DNA from: SZUA-521 sp041738285
GTDB taxonomy: Bacteria > Pseudomonadota > Gammaproteobacteria > Pseudomonadales > Azotimanducaceae
Direction: 5' to 3'
DNA: 49,534 nucleotides
Assembly (NCBI GenBank): GCA_041738285.1
Contig: JBGSQB010000232.1
Span: 1 to 49,534, forward strand
The position numbers and the translations under genes are program-made. This document shows, in pieces, positions 14,793-22,499 of the stretch (position 1 is its first letter; each line of letters begins with the position of its first letter). The notes under the pieces were generated by a model, which was given only the letters and a program-made list of their open reading frames with translations, had not been told where the DNA came from and searched no databases.

Positions 14793-17090
14793 ATGCCCCG
14801 TAGTGCGCGCCGCAAATCCAAGTCGGACAGACCGATCTGGCAGCGCGTACTTGCGGTGTTGCTCATCGCCGGCATCGTGGTGGCTGGGCTGCTCGCCGGT
14901 TACCTCGTCTACCTCGACCGACTGATCACGCAGACCTTCGAGGGCCGGCGCTGGTCCGTGCCGGCGCGCGTCTACGCCCAGCCGGTCGAACTGTATCCGG
15001 GTCGGTCGCTGCGACCTGAGGATCTCGTTGTCGAGCTGCGACGGCTTGGCTACCGGCAATCGTCCGCTCGCCAGTCCGGGACATTCGTGCGCAGCGGCAA
15101 CGAAGTGCGCATCCGCGCCCGCCGCTTCGTGTTCGACGATCGCGTGCGGGAAGAAACCGACTTCACGGTTCGATTCGCAGGTGCGGTCATCATCGCGATG
15201 GAAGAAGCGGGCCGCAAAGCCCACCTGGCTCGCCTCGATGCACCGCTCATTGGCAGCTTCTTTCCGTCCCACGGCGAAGACCGACTGATCGTCGCACCCG
15301 CCGATACACCAAAGCTGCTGACCGACGGTCTGAAGGTAGTCGAAGACCGCAACTTCGACCGGCATCGCGGCTTCGACCTCGCCGCGATCGCGCGTGCGGC
15401 CTGGGTGAATTTGCGCAGCGGTGACGTGCAGCAAGGCGGCAGCACGCTCACTCAGCAGCTCGTGAAGAGCTACTTCCTCGACAATCGCCGCACCGTGACG
15501 CGCAAGCTCAAAGAGCTCGCCATGGCCGTGATTCTCGAATCACGATTCGAAAAGGAGGACCTGCTCAACGCCTATATCAATGAGATTTTTCTCGGCCAGG
15601 ATGGCACCCGCGCGGTCCACGGATTCGGCCTTGGCAGCCAATTTTACTTCAACAAGCCGCTCACTGAACTCGACGCATCCGAGATCGCGCTGCTCATCGC
15701 CGTGATCCGCGGGCCTTCCTACTACAACCCATTCAAACATCCGGAGCGCGCCAAGGCGCGGCGCGATCGCGTGCTGGCCCAGATGGCGGAATTCGGCGCG
15801 ATCAGCGAGCCAGACTTCAGGGCTGCCACCGCAAAGCCGCTCACGGTGGCTGCCGGTTCACGTCGCGGCGGCGGCTACTATCCCGCTTTCCTCGATCTGC
15901 TACGCGCGCAGTTGGCGGCCGGCTACGACGCCGATGCGCTCGCCTCCCGCGGCTACCGCGTATTCACCACCCTCGAACCGTGGATCCAGGACGCAGCGGA
16001 GTCCGCGGTGAACACCGCGCTCACGCAAATCGAAAAGGATCGCGACCTGGCGGCGGGCGAACTCGAGGCCGCCGTGATCGTTTCACGCGCCCAGACGGGT
16101 GAAGTGTCCGCAGTGGTCGGTGGCAGACGCGCTGGATTCCAGGGGTTCAACCGGGCGCTCGCAGCGAAGCGACCCGTCGGTTCAGTGCTCAAACCCGTCG
16201 TGTACCTGAGCGCGCTCGAGACCGGCCGCTACAACCTCGCAACGCTCGTCGATGATGCGCCGATCGTTGTACCTGATGTACACAGCGGCCCGTGGACACC
16301 GAGCAACTTCGACGAGGAGCCCAAGGGACCGGTACCGCTCGTGCGGGCGTTGGGCGACTCGCTGAACCTGGCCACCGTACGCCTCGGCATGGCCGTTGGG
16401 CTGGAACCCATCGCGCGTCGGATGGGGGAACTGCTGGATCTGCCGCCACCCAATCCGTATCCGTCGATCCTGCTCGGTTCGATGGACCTGGCGCCGCTCG
16501 ACCTGACCCGAATGTATGGCGTGTTCGCCAGCGGCGGCTTCAGCACATCACCGAAGGCCGTCATCAGCGTCGAAGACGAGTCGGGCACGGCGCTCGAACG
16601 GTATCCGATCGCAGTGACGCAAATTGCCGAGCCCGACACCATTGCGCTGATCAACCATGCGCTCATGGCAGTGATGCTGAAAGGCACGGGCGAGCGGTCG
16701 CGCTGGTCCGGACACGGCGTCGCCGGCAAGACGGGCACGTCGGATGAGTATCGCGACAGCTGGTTTGCGGGCTTCGACGCCAACTACTTGAGCGTGATCT
16801 GGGTGGGATATGACGACAATCGAAGCACCGGATTGACCGGCAGCACAGGCGCTCTGCGCGTCTGGGATGGACTGCTTGCGACCCTGTATCCGACGCCGCT
16901 GACGCTGCCGGAACCCTATGGCACACGGATCGAAAGCGTCGACTACGCAACCGGCGCGCGCGCCGATGCGAGTTGCGGCGAGCCGGTGGCGATCCCGATA
17001 CCGTACAATGTCGAATTACCGCTCAAACCCGGGTGTGGCGGCACCATGGAACGATTGACGGATCGCCTGCGCCGATGGTTGAACGACTGA
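14793..17090 (+). CDS. mrcB: Bifunctional penicillin-binding protein 1b
   Basis: 765 residues. A basic cytoplasmic tail and one membrane segment (about 22-46) lead into a UB2H-like region (about 60-150). The GT51 glycosyltransferase domain has EDRNFDRHRG with catalytic Glu184, then QGGSTLTQQLVKS and the second Glu segment NEIFLGQ. The transpeptidase domain has GSVLK (Ser464, SxxK), SLNLAT (SxN) and KTGTS (Lys646). It polymerises and cross-links peptidoglycan on the outer face of the inner membrane. It is shorter than the 844-residue E. coli enzyme, mainly at the N-terminus and after the transpeptidase. The lpoP-like gene overlaps its 3' end, matching the Pseudomonas layout of ponB and its activator. 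Confidence 0.95.
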   Translation: MPRSARRKSKSDRPIWQRVLAVLLIAGIVVAGLLAGYLVYLDRLITQTFEGRRWSVPARVYAQPVELYPGRSLRPEDLVVELRRLGYRQSSARQSGTFVRSGNEVRIRARRFVFDDRVREETDFTVRFAGAVIIAMEEAGRKAHLARLDAPLIGSFFPSHGEDRLIVAPADTPKLLTDGLKVVEDRNFDRHRGFDLAAIARAAWVNLRSGDVQQGGSTLTQQLVKSYFLDNRRTVTRKLKELAMAVILESRFEKEDLLNAYINEIFLGQDGTRAVHGFGLGSQFYFNKPLTELDASEIALLIAVIRGPSYYNPFKHPERAKARRDRVLAQMAEFGAISEPDFRAATAKPLTVAAGSRRGGGYYPAFLDLLRAQLAAGYDADALASRGYRVFTTLEPWIQDAAESAVNTALTQIEKDRDLAAGELEAAVIVSRAQTGEVSAVVGGRRAGFQGFNRALAAKRPVGSVLKPVVYLSALETGRYNLATLVDDAPIVVPDVHSGPWTPSNFDEEPKGPVPLVRALGDSLNLATVRLGMAVGLEPIARRMGELLDLPPPNPYPSILLGSMDLAPLDLTRMYGVFASGGFSTSPKAVISVEDESGTALERYPIAVTQIAEPDTIALINHALMAVMLKGTGERSRWSGHGVAGKTGTSDEYRDSWFAGFDANYLSVIWVGYDDNRSTGLTGSTGALRVWDGLLATLYPTPLTLPEPYGTRIESVDYATGARADASCGEPVAIPIPYNVELPLKPGCGGTMERLTDRLRRWLND

Positions 17091-17566
17091 TCGATATCAA
17101 GACGTTGATGCTGTGTGCGACCCTCGTGCTCGCGGGTTGTGTGTCGGCGCCGAGTTATCCACCGAGTCAGCCTACCGGCAGCCAACAGCCGCCACCCATT
17201 TACACGCCGCCCGGCACACCGCCGCCGGCAACGGCTCAGTACCCAGAAGCACCGCCGCCCGGACCGGCGCCAGTGCCAGCCCAGCCACGGCCAGATCCTT
17301 CAGTGACCCTGGCGCTTCGCGAGGAGAGCCTCTCGGCCGCCGCGCGCGGCGATACCGCAGAGGCAATCGCGCTGATCGAGCGCGCCATTCGCATCGAACC
17401 GGACCGTCCGGAACTCTGGATTGATCTGGCCAGTCTGCATCTCGAAGAAGGTGATGCCGTCGGCGCCGAGCAGTTCGCCCGCAAAGCGCTCTTGTACACG
17501 CGCACTCGGCACGATCTGGAACAACAAGCCTATCTGATCATTTCCCGGGCACAGCGGGAGCGCTGA
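17075..17566 (+). CDS. lpoP: LpoP-like outer-membrane lipoprotein activator of PBP1b
   Basis: 163 residues from ATG at 17075, overlapping mrcB by 16 bases. The signal peptide ends in the lipobox LVLAGC (a shorter start at 17108 would still keep it). A Pro-rich linker of about 60 residues (TPPGTPPPATA, PPPGPAPVPAQPRP) is followed by a tetratricopeptide-like helical domain (about 95-155: AARGDTAEAIALIERAI, ELWIDLASLHLEEGDAVGA). Lipoprotein, flexible linker and TPR domain, encoded next to PBP1b, is the arrangement of LpoP of Pseudomonas aeruginosa, which reaches from the outer membrane to activate PBP1b. Function is inferred from architecture and position. Confidence 0.75.
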   Translation: MVERLIDIKTLMLCATLVLAGCVSAPSYPPSQPTGSQQPPPIYTPPGTPPPATAQYPEAPPPGPAPVPAQPRPDPSVTLALREESLSAAARGDTAEAIALIERAIRIEPDRPELWIDLASLHLEEGDAVGAEQFARKALLYTRTRHDLEQQAYLIISRAQRER

Positions 17567-17568
17567 CA

Positions 17569-18084
17569 TCATGCGCGGGCCTTGTGCGAAACGTACAGTC
17601 GCGTTTCGAGGTCGCGGTTGCCGGCATTGATGAAGGTACGCGCAAGCGTCATGCCGAGCTTCTCGGCCACTCGCACAGATGACACATTGCTCGTCGCCAT
17701 GTTCGCGACGATGCGCGTCATGCCGTGACGATGTCCGTAGTCGCGTAGGGCACGTGCGGCCTCGAGACCATAGCCACGGCCCCAGTAGCGGTGGTCGATG
17801 ATGTAGCCGAGGTCGTTTTCGAGCACGCCGTCGATCATGGTCCGCACGATGCCCGCATCGCCAATGTACTCGCCGGTCTTGAGCATCACAGCGAGCCGCC
17901 CGTAGTGCGGACTCGCATAGTCATCCAGCGCTCGTTCGAGCCAGGCACTTACTTGAGTCTCTGTGAGTGGCGCTGGCCAATGCGCCATGGTGGTGGCATC
18001 GCTCAGCAGGCTCGAAAGGAGATACAGGTCGCCCACCGTGTACTCGCGTAGATTCAATCGTTCCGTCTCGATGCGCACGTTCAC
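17569..18084 (-). CDS. GNAT family N-acetyltransferase (RimJ/RimL type), second of pair
   Basis: 171 residues from a GTG at 18084 that overlaps the stop of the preceding gene as GTGA. The N-terminal ETERLNLREYTVGDLYLLSSLL is the typical RimL-like opening; the acetyl-CoA loop is RYWGRGYGLEAARAL and the late strand NVSSVRVAEKLGMT is also standard. It transfers acetyl from acetyl-CoA to an amine, possibly a protein N-terminus or small molecule, in the cytoplasm. It sits last in the MFS-GNAT-GNAT unit. A second GTG six bases downstream is another possible start. Confidence 0.87.
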   Translation of the reverse strand: MNVRIETERLNLREYTVGDLYLLSSLLSDATTMAHWPAPLTETQVSAWLERALDDYASPHYGRLAVMLKTGEYIGDAGIVRTMIDGVLENDLGYIIDHRYWGRGYGLEAARALRDYGHRHGMTRIVANMATSNVSSVRVAEKLGMTLARTFINAGNRDLETRLYVSHKARA

Positions 18085-18659
18085 GGCATCAGCTCTGCCA
18101 CATCGGTCATCGCATAGATGCAAGTGTCCCTCAGTTCGCCGTTGGCGCCGCGCGTATCACGCCGCAGCGTACCCTCCAGCGTGAAGCCGAGACGCTGGGG
18201 AATCGCCCGGCTGCGGACGTTTTCGGGATCCATGCGAATCTCCACGCGCACCGCGGCGAGGCGCTCGAAACACAGCAGCGTGAGTGACCGCACCGCTTCG
18301 CTGATGAGTCCGCGTCCAGCCAGCGGTGTGCGGATCCAGTAGCCGATCTCGAATCGGGGTACCTGCCAGTCCACGCGATGCAGACCCGTCGCACCAATAA
18401 ACGAATCGTCGACACGTGAAAACAGGAGCATCGGTAGGTCCGTGCGCGATGCGTAGTCCACCGCTGCGCGACGCGCCCACAGTTCCGACTGGGTCGCGGT
18501 CGGCAGGGTCGCCGCCCACGGCATCCACCGGGTCAATTCCGCAAACGACTCGCTGATCGCGGCATTGACCAACGCACCATCACCAGGACGTGGAGCGCGG
18601 ATGCGCAGGCGCTCGGTCAGAAATTCCGCGGGTACATCGATCAGCAGCGGGTCACTCAC
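18081..18659 (-). CDS. GNAT family N-acetyltransferase, first of pair
   Basis: 192 residues from a GTG at 18659, overlapping the MFS stop as GTGA. TERLRIRAPRPGDGALVNAAI opens the RimJ/RimL-type domain; GYWIRTPLAGRGLISEAVRSL is the acetyl-CoA binding loop; NVRSRAIPQRLGFTLEGTLRRD closes it. The frame stays open far upstream through the MFS gene, but that part is a shadow. It is related to but clearly different from the next GNAT gene, so the pair may act on different substrates. Tight coupling to a transporter suggests acetylation of an imported or exported compound, which is inference. Confidence 0.87.
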   Translation of the reverse strand: MSDPLLIDVPAEFLTERLRIRAPRPGDGALVNAAISESFAELTRWMPWAATLPTATQSELWARRAAVDYASRTDLPMLLFSRVDDSFIGATGLHRVDWQVPRFEIGYWIRTPLAGRGLISEAVRSLTLLCFERLAAVRVEIRMDPENVRSRAIPQRLGFTLEGTLRRDTRGANGELRDTCIYAMTDVAELMP

Positions 18660-19942
18660 GATGCGGTCGCATACAGTCGTGCCCGATCGGTGCTGAAGCG
18701 ACGACCGGCGAGATAGAAGAGCGGAATCGAGAACGCCGACAGCACCGTGAACACGACCAGTGTCCACGTATACGGCTGCGCCACGTCGATCGATATCAGA
18801 TAGTCGATCAAATAGCCGCCGGCAGTGATACCGATGCCAAGTCCGATCAGGTTCAGCGTCAGTATGTAGAAGGCAACGACGGTCGCTCGGATTTGTGGCG
18901 GCACCAGTTCCTGCACCGTGGAAAACGTCGGCCCGTAAAAGCAGCCGAGCTGAAAGTAGCCCATGAATACGCCGATCCAGAACCAGCTGCTCGCTGGATC
19001 GACGATGCGGTATGCCAGATTGATCGGCACAAGCAACAGCATGATCCAGAATAGAAACATCGCCCGACCCATTCCCGTGCGCCGCAACCACCAATCGCCA
19101 CCGATGCCTCCGAACAGGTTGCCGAGTACACCGCCAGCCATGCCGATCCACCCCGTCAGGCGCGCAATCTCGGCGCGCTCGAAGCCACGTTCCTGGACGA
19201 ACCACAGCTGATCGAATGTCGCGGCACCGAGAATGAAGTGGGTTGCCACGCCGCCGCCGATGGTCAATGACAGCGCCGGCGATGCGCGCAGCGCGCCGAT
19301 CGCGACGCGCGCAATCTCACCCAGTGACGGTGTCTTACCATCGACCGATACCGAAGCGATGTGTTTGCGCGGTGTTTCCTTGACGAACAGCATGACCACG
19401 GCGAGCGCAAGGCCAATCGCACCGAGCAGATAGAAGCAATTGCGCCAACCGATCGCGGGTCCCAGGTAGCCGACGATGAGCAAACTCACGCCGACGCCGA
19501 TCGGCACGCCCATGTAGTAGAAGCCAGACGCAAAACCCAGCCGCGATGCCGGAAAGCGATCCGCCAGCATCGACATCGATGTCGGTGTGAGAATCGATTC
19601 GCCGACGCCGATGAACATCCGCGGCATCGCCAGACTCCAGAATCCACGCGCGAGTCCGGAAACCGCCGTCAGTCCGCTCCACAACGCAAGCCCGGTCGCC
19701 ACCAATCGCGGTCGATTGACGCGATCCGCGAGCACGCCCATGAACAGACCCATGGCCGCATAGAACACGATGAACGCAAATCCCGTGAGCCATCCGAATT
19801 GCGCGTTAGTGAGCCCGAGATCGGGGATGATGAAGTTGGCAAAGCTCGCAAGCAGCTGCCGATCGACGAAGTTCATCACGTTCAGCAGTGTCAGGAATCC
19901 AAGAAACGCGTAGTGACGCGGTTCGACGCGAGCATCGGCCAT
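18656..19942 (-). CDS. MFS transporter, spinster-like
   Basis: 428 residues with about twelve hydrophobic segments. The motif-A loop after helix 2 reads GVLADRVNRPRLV. The N-terminal NFVDRQLLA and GVGESILTPTSMSMLADRFP match the spinster-like branch of the major facilitator superfamily seen in Proteobacteria. It moves an unknown small solute across the inner membrane. The ribosome site GGGGAGGGG lies just upstream. It heads a unit with two acetyltransferase genes joined by 4-base GTGA overlaps. A truncated OsmC remnant ends 21 bases before its start, so its original promoter region may have been rebuilt by a deletion. Confidence 0.9.
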   Translation of the reverse strand: MADARVEPRHYAFLGFLTLLNVMNFVDRQLLASFANFIIPDLGLTNAQFGWLTGFAFIVFYAAMGLFMGVLADRVNRPRLVATGLALWSGLTAVSGLARGFWSLAMPRMFIGVGESILTPTSMSMLADRFPASRLGFASGFYYMGVPIGVGVSLLIVGYLGPAIGWRNCFYLLGAIGLALAVVMLFVKETPRKHIASVSVDGKTPSLGEIARVAIGALRASPALSLTIGGGVATHFILGAATFDQLWFVQERGFERAEIARLTGWIGMAGGVLGNLFGGIGGDWWLRRTGMGRAMFLFWIMLLLVPINLAYRIVDPASSWFWIGVFMGYFQLGCFYGPTFSTVQELVPPQIRATVVAFYILTLNLIGLGIGITAGGYLIDYLISIDVAQPYTWTLVVFTVLSAFSIPLFYLAGRRFSTDRARLYATAS

Positions 19943-19963
19943 GGAAACCCCTCCCCGGACTGG

Positions 19964-20110
19964 TCAGCCTACCACCACCTCGCCCTGATACCGAACCTCG
20001 GCCGGTGGAGCGGTCGCGAGATCCGCACGACCTTCGGACTTGAGGATCACATCCGAATCGTCACTGTCCGCGGTCGTAACGACGCGGTAAACGTGGGGGA
20101 AGTCGTGCAT
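19964..20110 (-). pseudogene. Truncated OsmC-family remnant (first 38 residues)
   Basis: 48 codons open with MHDFPHVYRVVTTADSDD and reach DLATAPPAE, which is how OsmC-like peroxiredoxin proteins begin (normally continuing FGGPGDxWSPETLLxAA, the part with the first catalytic Cys). Here the reading leaves the family at residue 39, continues VRYQGEVVVG and stops. The start still has a strong GAGAGGAG ribosome site. OsmC proteins are about 140-180 residues and detoxify organic hydroperoxides; this piece lacks both catalytic Cys residues and cannot fold. A deletion joined to the MFS gene is the likely cause. The nearby palindromic element could have mediated it. Confidence 0.7.
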
Positions 20111-20132
20111 GGGGTAGCTCCTCTCTGATAAA

Positions 20133-20250
20133 CCTGAACAAAGGGACAGATTAAGAAATAGGGAGAAATAGGGGACAGTTGACCTAATTCGCCAAGCGGC
20201 TCAGTGCCATGATGGTTCGTAGCCGAATTAGGTCAACTGTCCCCTATTTC
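20133..20250. repeat. Palindromic REP/MITE-like element overlapping the glcF 3' end
   Basis: A perfect 27-base inverted repeat, 20165-20191 and 20224-20250 (core GGGGACAGTTGACCTAATTC), encloses a 32-base loop. To its left, CCTGAACAAAGGGACAG (20133-20149) is repeated exactly, in reverse, at 39613-39629 beside the other element of this kind. No transposase is encoded. Similar palindromes carrying GGGGACAG are common in Gammaproteobacteria and are linked to REP-associated transposases elsewhere in the genome, which is inference here. Confidence 0.85.
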
Positions 20251-21456
20251 CAGTCGGTCATTGATCAGTTCGATCCAATGCACTACGGGCACCGATGTGC
20301 CGTGGGCGATGTGGAGTGCGCAGCCGATGTTGGCGGTGGCGATGACATCAGGTGCATCGACGGTGAGGCCAGCCACCTTGTTCTCGAGCAGGCGCTCCGC
20401 CATCTGTGATTGCAGCACGGAATACGTGCCAGCAGATCCGCAGCACAGGTGTGCATCCGACACGGCGACGAGGTCGAACCCGGCACTGCGCAACACACGC
20501 TCCACCAGGCCGGTGACATGCTGACCGTGCTGCAGTGTGCACGGTGAATGCCAGGCGACGCGACGACGCGTCGACTGCGTTGACGTCGGCAGCGCCAAGG
20601 TCGATACAAACTCCGCGGCGTCCCGCGTGTGCTCGGCAACCCAGCGCGCACGTGTTGCAAGTGCGTCGTCGCCTGCAAGCAGCCGATCGTATTCTTTGAT
20701 GGTGACACCGCAGCCGCTGGCCGAGGAGATGATGGCTTCGCAGCCCTGCGCCGCTTCGTAGATCGCATTGACGTTCGCGGTCATGGTCACGCGAGCCCTG
20801 TCTTGCGCGCCGAGGTGTAATGGCAGCGAACCACAGCAGCGCTCGGCCGATGTTCGAATCGCTTCCACGCCACAACGCGAAAGGAGCTGCGCCAGCGCCG
20901 CATTCACCTGCGGCGTGACAACCGCCTGCGCGCAACCCTCGAGCAGCAACACCCGCCGCGTCGACGGATGGGTGTGCCAGACACGCGCCGCGCCCGGATG
21001 CGGCACCGCTCGCGCCAGTACGCGCGGGAGAATGCCTCGGAACATGTTCCCCAACCGCACGAACAGCGCGAACAGGTCGCGGCGCGGCATCACCGTCAGC
21101 ATCCACCACCGAACCGCGCGCTCCACCAACCCGCGCGGAATTTCCACTTCCAGACGCGCGCGTCCGATCTCGGCCAGTTCACCGTAGGCGACACCCGACG
21201 GGCAGGTCGTCTCACAGGCCCGACAGGTGAGACACCGATCCAGGTGCTGCTGCGCGATCTTCGATCCTTCGTCGCGTTCGAGCACATCCTTGATGAGGTA
21301 AATGCGACCACGCGGACCGTCGAGCTCATCGCCCGTCAATTGATACGTTGGGCACGTTGCGTTACAGAAACCGCAGTGAACACAGGCCCGCAGAATCTCG
21401 TCCGCCCGTCGACCCGATGGCGTTGCAAGAACGCGTGCACTCAACTTGGTCTGCAT
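20233..21456 (-). CDS. glcF: Glycolate oxidase iron-sulfur subunit
   Basis: 407 residues. Two 4Fe-4S clusters are bound by CVHCGFCNATCPT (about 26-38) and CLTCRACETTCPSG (about 75-88). The C-terminal half has two Cys-rich CCG domains (AERCCGSLPLH, then DAHLCCGSAGTYSVLQ). It passes electrons from the GlcDE flavin subunits to the respiratory chain during oxidation of glycolate to glyoxylate. The start overlaps the glcE stop by one base (TGATG). The last residues, EIGDS, and the stop codon are encoded by the inverted repeat that begins at 20250, so the native C-terminus was replaced. The catalytic body ends well before that point. Confidence 0.95.
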   Translation of the reverse strand: MQTKLSARVLATPSGRRADEILRACVHCGFCNATCPTYQLTGDELDGPRGRIYLIKDVLERDEGSKIAQQHLDRCLTCRACETTCPSGVAYGELAEIGRARLEVEIPRGLVERAVRWWMLTVMPRRDLFALFVRLGNMFRGILPRVLARAVPHPGAARVWHTHPSTRRVLLLEGCAQAVVTPQVNAALAQLLSRCGVEAIRTSAERCCGSLPLHLGAQDRARVTMTANVNAIYEAAQGCEAIISSASGCGVTIKEYDRLLAGDDALATRARWVAEHTRDAAEFVSTLALPTSTQSTRRRVAWHSPCTLQHGQHVTGLVERVLRSAGFDLVAVSDAHLCCGSAGTYSVLQSQMAERLLENKVAGLTVDAPDVIATANIGCALHIAHGTSVPVVHWIELINDRLEIGDS

Positions 21457-22499
21457 CAGCCCATTCCCGGCACGCGATCGACATTGAAGATGCCCTTCGG
21501 GTCGAAGGCGTGCTTGAGCCGCTGCTGGTACGTGCCGACAAGCGCATCCACGCGCGCAAAACCCGCGGGGGCGGAGAACTCATGGGCGTGACCACCCAGT
21601 GCGGCAACGAGCGCTCGCACATGCTCGGCGTCCGCAGTGGTTCGGCACCAGCGCAGCGCGCCTCCCCACTCCACCAGCCACTCGCCCGCTATGTCCGGAA
21701 ACGGTGCCGCCACCGGCAACGAAATCCGCCACAACGCCAAGCCTGTGTGTGTATCAAAGAACGGCAACCGGTGATCGCGCACCACAGACCAGATGCTGGC
21801 ATCGCCGCGCTCACCACCGACCACGTCGAGTGCATGCGCAACGCCTTGATCCGTTCCTGACAGACGAAGGTGAAGTTTCTCAGCCACCCAGCACGTTGCC
21901 GTAATTGGCAGCGGACGCCGACCGAGCTTCACGACCGTTGCATGCGCGTCGGCGCGTGAAGCATCGATTGTCACGGTCGCTTCCACCGCGGGCCGTGGCA
22001 ACACACGCAAGCTCGCCGCCAGCACGACACCGAGGGTGCCGTGGGCACCAACCTGAACGCGTGCGACGTCATAGCCGGCAACATTCTTCATCACCTGGCC
22101 ACCGAAAGAATGTACCTCCCCATGACCGGTGAGGAGGCGTACCCCGAGCACGCAGTCGCGCAGTGCCCCATACCAGGGCCGTCCCGGCCCCGACAGGCCC
22201 ACTGCGATTGCACCGCCAAGCGTGCCATCCCCGCCGAATTGCGGCGGATCCGCAGCAAGCACCTGTCCCCGCTCGGCGAGCGCTTCATTCAGTTGTGCAA
22301 GCGAAGTTCCGCAGCGCGCGGTGACCACGAGTTCAGATGGCTGATAGTCGATGATTCCGCGATGCATCGAAACGGGCAGGTAGTCACCGATGTCGCGGCC
22401 ATACAAGAACCGCTTGCTGCCACGGCCGCAAATCTGCAGCGGACCCGTCGCCGCAGCGACGCGTTCGATGATCGATGCCTCGAACTGCACATCGCTCAT
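21456..22499 (-). CDS. glcE: Glycolate oxidase FAD-binding subunit GlcE
   Basis: 347 residues, near the E. coli length of 350. The FAD-binding PCMH-type domain shows LQICGRGSKRFLYGR, LVVTARCGTSLAQLNEALAERGQVLAADPP, GGDGTLGGAIAVGLSGPGRP and HSFGGQVMKNVAGYDV. The C-terminus FDPKGIFNVDRVPGMG is the usual end of this family. It forms the flavin module of glycolate oxidase with GlcD at the inner face of the membrane. Its ATG is directly adjacent to the glcD stop (TAGATG), and its own stop overlaps glcF by one base, so the three subunits are translationally coupled. Confidence 0.95.
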   Translation of the reverse strand: MSDVQFEASIIERVAAATGPLQICGRGSKRFLYGRDIGDYLPVSMHRGIIDYQPSELVVTARCGTSLAQLNEALAERGQVLAADPPQFGGDGTLGGAIAVGLSGPGRPWYGALRDCVLGVRLLTGHGEVHSFGGQVMKNVAGYDVARVQVGAHGTLGVVLAASLRVLPRPAVEATVTIDASRADAHATVVKLGRRPLPITATCWVAEKLHLRLSGTDQGVAHALDVVGGERGDASIWSVVRDHRLPFFDTHTGLALWRISLPVAAPFPDIAGEWLVEWGGALRWCRTTADAEHVRALVAALGGHAHEFSAPAGFARVDALVGTYQQRLKHAFDPKGIFNVDRVPGMG

